From Falciphora oryzae (lineage: Eukaryota; Ascomycota; Sordariomycetes; Magnaporthales; Magnaporthaceae), in the NCBI GenBank assembly GCA_000733355.1, contig JNVV01000043.1:67392-131391 (forward strand): DNA of 64,000 bases, given 5' to 3'. Numbering within the stretch: position 1 is the stretch's first letter; each line of letters opens with the position of its first letter. This document shows positions 53,869 through 64,000 of the stretch, in pieces. The position numbers were made by a program, and so were the translations under genes. The notes under the pieces were generated by a model. The model saw only the letters and a program-made list of their open reading frames with translations. It was not told where the DNA came from and did no database searches.

Positions 53869-54253
53869 GGAGCAGGGAAGGAGTCGATGAGATGGAGCCG
53901 ATGGGACGGGGGCCGACTGGGCTTGGGTTGGGATTAAGTGAGCAGCACTACGGAGGGGATGGCTCGCGAGCAGCCCACCCCCTTCGACCCCTTAAGGAGA
54001 CAACAGTTGATCGATAAAAGCGAATACCCAAAAACTGGACTGGAGCACCGGGTAGACGGCGTTTTTCTTGTGGGAACTTGCGGTTCGACATGTTTTTCTT
54101 CGAGGGAAAAGTCAGGTCGAGGTGCTCTCTTATATATCTGGAGATACCCGTTTCGTGAGCGAGAAGAGCCGCTGTCTTGGGCTAGTGCTTGGATGGCTGC
54201 CAAGCAGCAAAATCAAAATCCTCCAAAAGCTCCCCTCCCTGCCACAGCCAACC

Positions 54254-54276
54254 AAAAAAAAAAAAAAAAAAAAAAA
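54254..54276. repeat. A23 run between SmF and PRMT5 3' ends
   Basis: A23 mononucleotide tract in the convergent 3' spacer. It is one of eight A or T runs of 14 or more in the window (also 10931-10946, 24177-24190, 33303-33323, 33978-33995, 44196-44221, 49523-49540 and 50247-50262). Confidence 0.8.
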
Positions 54277-54332
54277 CCAATGGCCAAACTCCAGACTTTT
54301 CCTTCCCTTTGGCGAGCACTCTAATCCATTCC

Positions 54333-56925
54333 TCACATCAAGCAAGCGACCTTGCGACTGCTGTGCATCTCCGAGGCGCCGACCTTGACACGCTGCGTGG
54401 GGCCGACCCAGATGAAGGCCTCGACCATCCACTCGTACCACACCTTGGTGTCGTCCGTCTGCCGCCACATGCTGACCTCGAGCTCAGCGTCTTCAGGGAA
54501 GTAAAGCGGTTGCTGTACAATGACAACGACAATGCCATTAGTACCCATAACACAAAACCAGGCAGACGGGACAGACATACCTTGAGGGGAAAGAAAATTG
54601 GGAACCACGAGATCATGTCCTTGCTCTTCTGGTCGATACGCTCCGGGTGGATGCTGATCTCGACCAGGTCCTTCTCCTTGCCAGGCACCTGCGACGCGTA
54701 CAGCGTCGACTCAAAGTATCCCGCCAAGCCGTGGACCGCGCCCCTGCGCCCGCACACGAACGTGAGGTGGCAGTGGCGCGCGTTGTGCTCGTTGAGCCCC
54801 GCGGCGAGGTTCATGCTGCCGCCGCCGGCGTGGTTGACCCTCCTGTGGGGGCCGTGCTGCGCCGCCCAGCGCTCGGCGAAGGGCAGGCGGACAGGGTGCA
54901 CAAACTCCCAGGCCTGCTGGACCCTCGGCTTCCCAGGGACGCCCTTGGCGGCTAGGAAGTCCATGGCGGAGAGCCGCACAACCCAGGGCGTCTCAAAGAC
55001 GTGCGCGTCGGGCCCGCCGGCCGAGCCCGTGGCGTGGCGGTTGGCCAGGTCGGCGTGGATGCGCGGGTGCGCGGCGGGCGACAGGTGCGCCGTGTACGAG
55101 TGCGGGATGGAGATGCCGTGCGGGCGCGCCAGGTGCCGCTGAATGCCGTCGAGGCACTCGGGCGAGAGCTCGTTGTCGCCGAACGAGCCCAGGAGCTCCG
55201 TGACGAGTATGTCGACCGCCGGTGCTATCCCGGGGGCTGCACCGGGTAGTACGGGGCCATCCCACTCGCGCATGTCCGTCTTGACGACGCGCACGCGGCC
55301 GCCCCACTCGCGCTCGTTTTGGCGCAGCAGGTACACGTACGCGTTCTGGTTCTTCTCGACCGCCCACAGCTGCACTGGGAAGCCCGTGGTAGCGCTAGCG
55401 CGCAGCACGCGCGTGACGAGGGGCCCGCGCCCGGCGCCCGCCACCGCGACGACGAGCGCGCCATCGCTGGACGAGGTCGGCTTGTTGAGGATCTTCCACT
55501 CGGCCATGGCCTCGGTGATGGCCTTCTCGTACTGGTCGTATTTGACGGGATCGCCCTCGAACATCTCGTACGTGGACGACTCGAGGTTGTCCGACAGCGG
55601 CTGCAGCGGTGATTGCAGCCAGTCCTGGAAGCTGACGAGTGCGGGCGTCTCCAGGGCCGAGTACGGGGGCTGTTGGCGCTCCAGATATTGGAGGTATGCA
55701 ACCTGGGAGTTGCGCCCTGGCCTAGACGTGCCGCTGCTCCTGCCATCGTGTGCCTCTGCGAGGCTGGGGAATTCGGCGGTTGTAAGTTTCGCAAGCTCTT
55801 CTCCTGTTGGGCCGACATCGTATAAGATCATCCAGGGGTAGTTCTTCAGTCGCATGTACATGTTGATCATGTCTTGGTGATGTTTGCCGAACGAGGGGTT
55901 GCCCGTCCTGTTCTCCTGAAATGTTGTCGGGCCAAAGGTAAGATAGTGCAATGGCTCGGAGAACCACCGTGTCTGGAGGTCCTGGTCCGGGAGCCTGCGT
56001 GGGATCCTGAGAGCTATGGGCCATGAGTTAGCTGACTTGGACGCGGTACTATTGCGCATAGGGCTGTAACTCTATGGAGAGGGGGAAAGGAGAGGAGCCC
56101 CTTACCAACAAAGAGCTTGGCGTTGTACTCGTTTACGGTCCTGATGGTGTGCCAAGTACCCCAGGCACCAAACAAGTCTATCTCGGCAGCTTCGCTAGAC
56201 AGCGGATTGCTCGGAGTTCCTTTGGCGGTGGTAGAAAGCAGGTCCTCCTTCTCCTCGAGACCTGGCTCCCGATACATGGGCAAGTGGATGATAAGGTTGA
56301 CCCTCACACCGACGATGAAGGCCTCCTGGATAGCCCGGGCATACTGGGCGACGCCCCTGGCATCGGCATCGTTCCTAGGCCCGGGGACGATGACGCTGCG
56401 AGCACCGCAAAAGTTGGCGTAGGCGACCTCAAGGTTGAGGGCTTGGCGCGACAGGCTTGCAACCACTGGATCCTCAGCACACAGGTCGATCCAGGGGCTA
56501 GAGTAGGCGACCAGAGCGCCAGAATAGGGGCTCGGGAATAGGGAAGTGTCCGCGTTGGTTAGTGTGGGCAGCATGGGCCCCGGAAGCGAGGGGTTCGCCC
56601 TCTCGGCATCAGTCAGACCATGCTCCTGGACCTCCTTGATGTGGGAGTGGTACAGATCCACGACGCGGCGGTGGAAGTGGCGGTTGGTGATGGGCGCAGT
56701 GAGGAAGTTGAACTGGATGTGGCCAGGCTGTCAGTGCATGCTCTTACCCTTGCCCTTTCCCCGCAGGCGCAGTAGACTTACACCACATGACAGGATGTGC
56801 GAGTGCTGTTTTTCTGTGAGGACATCCCATCTGCTGGAGTCGTGCTGGCCGATGACGAAGTTGGGCCGAGAGACGTGCTGCTGGAACTCGTCAGACTCGG
56901 GGTTCATCTCGCTGGGTGACGACAT
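54333..56925 (-). CDS. SKB1: Type II protein arginine methyltransferase PRMT5 (Skb1/Hsl7)
   Basis: Makes symmetric dimethylarginine on Sm proteins, histones and others; the yeast relatives act in morphogenesis and cell-cycle control. Exons 56925..56782, 56712..56106, 56013..54581 and 54512..54333 sum to 2364 nt (787 residues). The N-terminal TIM-barrel-like region contains FNFLTAPITNRHFHRRV and SPWIDLCAEDPVVASLS. The Rossmann core has the SAM motif VVAVAGAGRGPLVTRVL (near residue 450), the post-I glutamate in WAVEKNQNAYVYL and the double-E loop DILVTELLGSFGDNELSPE. The C-terminal beta-barrel ends with DTKVWYEWMVEAFIWVG. In intron 1 an early AG only 3 nt after the branch A was skipped in favour of ATCCAG, giving the family-like G-FNFLT junction. 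Its neighbours include SmF, a known type of PRMT5 substrate partner. Confidence 0.95.
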
Positions 56926-60445
<3,520 letters not shown>

Positions 60446-63400
60446 CTTTGCTTTTTCCTTGTCGTCCCAACCATCCTGGGACAGTCGGGGTGGGATTCTC
60501 GCCACACCGAGTTTGCCACCGGCAGTAGAGGCGCATAGACGGTGTCCGATGAGGGGATGCTCGAGCGGTCTACCCGTTTGTACCCAGAGGTACTCCGACT
60601 CCTGCGGACGGACTGTGATAGAGAAGAGCGGAAATAGACTACACACGCGCCACATCGCACGGGATAGGCTCCCCTATCAGGAGGAGACGCGCCGAGGCCC
60701 GGAACAGGGCACCACGGCGAGACTAGCGGCATTGATACCATACCTCAGCTTTACAACTACGAGTACCAAGAATTTGTTATTGGCCCTGCTTTGCTTTGTG
60801 TCCTGATGGATGTGGCTTTTTCTTGTTGCTGCGTGGCGAAAGTGTTGACCCCTGTCGAGCTGAGGATTCACATATCGGACCATCTGGGCCGCCGCTAAGG
60901 GAAGGGAGACGGAGATGGCGGACGCGTTCTGGGTAAGGTGCCTCCTCGCCGGTTTCCCAGTCTGGATGTGGGCGAGGAGACAAAGCAGGTTTTTGGGAGT
61001 CTTGGGCTTGCGAGATCACAACGCCACTATTGTGTCTGTCCTGTCCTTACTTGGTCTGTCCGCCTGCCGCCGACGTGCCGGACGGAGCTGGAGGCCCGGT
61101 TTATTGCACCGGCTGGGCGTGCGGCATGCGGCATTCCTGTTACGGGCATTTCGATTGGAATCATCCTTGTCTCTATCTCTCTCCTCTTGTCCCATTTTTG
61201 CCTTCACCCGCTGTTGTCTTGGCCGGGCTGGACACAGTCTGGGGGAACTCGTTCACGACGAGACGGCACCCTGACAGCCTCAACTCTTTTCTTTAATATT
61301 TTCCTGTGCCCTTTCCTGTCCCTGGTATCCTTTCCCGTCCCTCATTATATCCGTACCTCTTTTCTGGAGGTGGTGCGGGCAGGTGAGGCCTGAGGTGCCG
61401 ACTTTTTTTTGTCATGGATGAGGGGAGCAGGGGTTCCGGCCAATCGTTACACGAGGGGCGATCGTTCATTGTCACCAACACCTGAGCTGGCACGGCTGGA
61501 TGTTTTGCTCACCGGTCTCGTTTCCCGCCCCACGATTCCGCGACTGGATCTTGTGCTTCCATTACGTCAAAATATTGGATGGTGTGGGAAAGGGGCTGCT
61601 TTGTCTTTCCCATCCATCAACGTCCAGAAGGATTCGTCTCTCCCCCCTCCCTCATTTCTAAAACGAGGCCGCACACCGCCATCTATCATCTGTGCATTTC
61701 CACTGGTTGCCAGTTTGGTAGGTTGTGTGGTTGCACGACACAGGGAGGGTTTGGTGGGGGTTGCTTTTTTCCCCTTGTATTTGTCGGTCCTTGGCTGGCG
61801 AGTAGCCGGCAATTTTCTCGCCTGTTTTATCCCCCCGAGATGCCCGCCTACTCATCGCATCACTTTGACCAACCAGTGCGCTCAATATTCCTTGTCAGAT
61901 GGGGACCGCTTTCCTAACGAAGCAAGGCAGACGTTCATCCGCACTTAAGGGGAGATAGATGCCCCCCTAGTTGCGCCAAGTAGCGTCGACACCTCAGTGC
62001 CCTATAGCGCCGATCTACGAAATGATTATAGACGTGATGGTAGGTGTCGGGGATCGGTCGTTTGACAGCGGAGACGAAAGGCGGACAGGCAGCTCGCTCC
62101 CCCTTGTCTTCTCTGCCCAGGGAATCGGAAGCGAGGCCCTGGCCGACATTCAAGCGGGCATGCAGAAGGTTCCGAATCAGGCAAGAATGTGAGAGGGAGG
62201 CGGGAGCGGGGACTGCACCCATGGGTGGATGTCGTCCCGGGACTGGTCAGCACGCACCGGCGGAGCTGAGGGAATGTGTGTGTGTGGGTTGGGTGGAGGT
62301 TGGGTGGTTGGGTGGTTGGCACTGTTGGCCGCCACCAACCCCGGCCCAGCCTGGCCCGCCTCCCCATCCCATCTCTGCTGACCTCCTGGCCCATCTCGAT
62401 CCCGATATCCATCCTTGGTGGGGATCAGGATCGACGGCCAAGGGTGCAGTCTACGATCAGGAGGAGAAGTGAACGGACGGACGGGTCAGGGCCATCGGGA
62501 AAGGACTGTGTGGTCCTGGGGGAACAGAGATCCAGACATGCCTACCATGATGCAGACAACCCAGACCTGGCTTTCCCATCGCCCACACACGCAAACCTGC
62601 GGCAGATACTCCAACCCTCTGGTTGGGCAGTCTACCATCTTCTCATTTCCTGTTCTCCCCCGCGTCCCCGTGATGCGATTGGGCGGGCCTTTGCTCCCTT
62701 ACATACAAGCTAGGTCCACCACCCAACGCCAAAAAGTCTCGACTGACCCGGGCTGGGCTGGTCGCGCTACCTGCGCATATTGGCAGTGGATGTTGGTGTG
62801 CGCATCGGTAAAAAAGAGCAAGAAAACAGCACACCGGCCACGCACCAACGGCAGCCATACAGAGGGCCTGAAAAGCGCCGCAGCAGGCGAGAATAGGGCG
62901 TCCGGCCAACACATTTCATGCAAATGCTCTTCACACCTCGGTTTCCGCCAAGGACACCGAGGCGACGAGGGCTTGCTCGCTAGGTCATCCAAACCTAGCT
63001 GCTAGTTTCGTGCGTAAGCCTACCTAGCCGGGCGCTTATCATCCGCGTGATGAGACTTGCATGAGGGGGATGCTCCGTCCATTATCCCCAGCAATGCATG
63101 GTCTTCTTGCTTTTGTCCTAAAGAAAGAAAAGCGTTTGTCATCTCATGAAAGAGGAGAAGCAGCAAAAGGACCATGCAGCTGCAGCATGAATCCCATATA
63201 ACGACAAGCGGCCATAATGCTCTTTTGGGTGCTAGCTTCATTTTGCAGGACAAGGGTTCTGTATGGACCGGACCAGCCGTTCGGGACGATGCGTTGGTCG
63301 CCCGGGGTTACATCGCCTTCTTCTCGCCCGTCTGCCTGCCTACCCAGGTAACCAGGCGGTAATCAGATGGGGAAATCTCACAAAGGACGGACTCCTCTCC

Positions 63401-64000
63401 CCAGCGCGGACGGGCGGATGGGCCCTGCCCGCTAGGGGTAGCATTGGTAGTGAAGGGATAGGGATCGAAGTTGATGGGGGTCTGTCGGATGTTGGCAGGC
63501 CGGGCCCCGATCGGGGTCTGCTAGCTCGCCCAGCCTCGAAGGCCCTAAGCCTTTTAGTCTGCCCCGGCTGGTAGCTCTGGGCAGCCGTCAAGAGAGGGAC
63601 TTCTCGCATCGTGGACAGACCTGATCTTGTCCGCCCCCATCACCCCATGTTGTTTGTGGTGCATACAGCCCCGATCACAGGACCTCTCCAGCTAATTAAT
63701 TCCAGCCTGGCTAACACTGCCGTCCAATGGGAGGCTGCTGGACTGTCAGTGATGACACATTCACAACCCCCAACCCGACTAGCGCGGTCTGGACGATCCT
63801 CCATTTTGCTTTTCTTTTTTCTTTTCCTTTTGCCATCTGAACAAACCAATCCCTGTGCACGAAAGCCGGCAGCCGGCAACCAGGAGCCGACAGCCCAGGC
63901 CAGCCGGTAATCAGCAGCCCTGCTTGGCGTCGCCTTGGTCCCCGAGTCCCCCCAGCCCCAGCGAACAGGACCGTCACCCGGTCTTTTTGCTCCTTAGCGT
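60446..64000. other. Gene-free 3.5-kb stretch to the window end
   Basis: After the PRP43 3' untranslated region no gene can be supported. Features seen are GT-rich DNA with repeated GGTTGGGTGG (62277-62320) and several C/T-rich tracts (61140-61340, 61590-61660). It may be the long promoter and leader of a gene beyond 64000, or a gene-free interval. Confidence 0.45.

Overview
This is nuclear DNA of a filamentous ascomycete (Pezizomycotina, most likely a Sordariomycete; the class is my inference). The evidence is short spliceosomal introns of about 55-100 nt with GTRNGT donors and CTRAC branch points, GC-rich third codon positions, and fungus-restricted genes (DLT1-like, fungal NDC1 and TFB4 types) beside general eukaryotic ones. 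There are no operons. Genes are single units on both strands, often in divergent pairs sharing a 0.4-1.4 kb promoter region.

Layout. 0.2-31.7 kb is a conserved housekeeping block: alcohol dehydrogenase (-), ARP3 (-), taspase-type threonine aspartase (+), TFIIH subunit TFB4 (-), UNC-45/She4 myosin chaperone (+), TRM2 tRNA methyltransferase (-), gamma-glutamyltranspeptidase (+), ALG11 (-), COX18 (+), PEP12-type SNARE (-), NDC1 (+) and DLT1 (+). Between taspase and TFB4 lies a tRNA-like pol III element and a small two-exon gene. 31.7-50.5 kb is accessory: long gene-poor stretches, long A/T runs, weak small genes, a GPI-anchored surface protein with a triplicated Cys/helix module, a degenerate membrane-anchored histidine phosphatase, a tandem array of four paralogous small orphan genes with copied promoters and 17-bp minisatellites, an SMP/LEA-like small protein, and a threonine-synthase paralogue that has lost its PLP-binding residues. 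50.5-60.4 kb returns to conserved genes: an AT-hook protein with a nonapeptide minisatellite (-), snRNP SmF (+), PRMT5/Skb1 (-) and the DEAH helicase PRP43 (+). 60.4-64 kb shows no gene I can support.

How the genes relate. They are mostly functionally independent. SmF, PRMT5 (which methylates Sm proteins in other eukaryotes) and PRP43 (spliceosome disassembly) lie together and share an RNA-splicing theme, which may be coincidence. The most unusual parts are the orphan-gene array (43.1-45.6 kb) and the catalytically dead threonine-synthase-like protein (46.95-48.9 kb), which lie next to each other in the variable region.

Gene models were spliced by eye. For multi-exon genes the summed exon length is a multiple of three and protein similarity continues across each junction.
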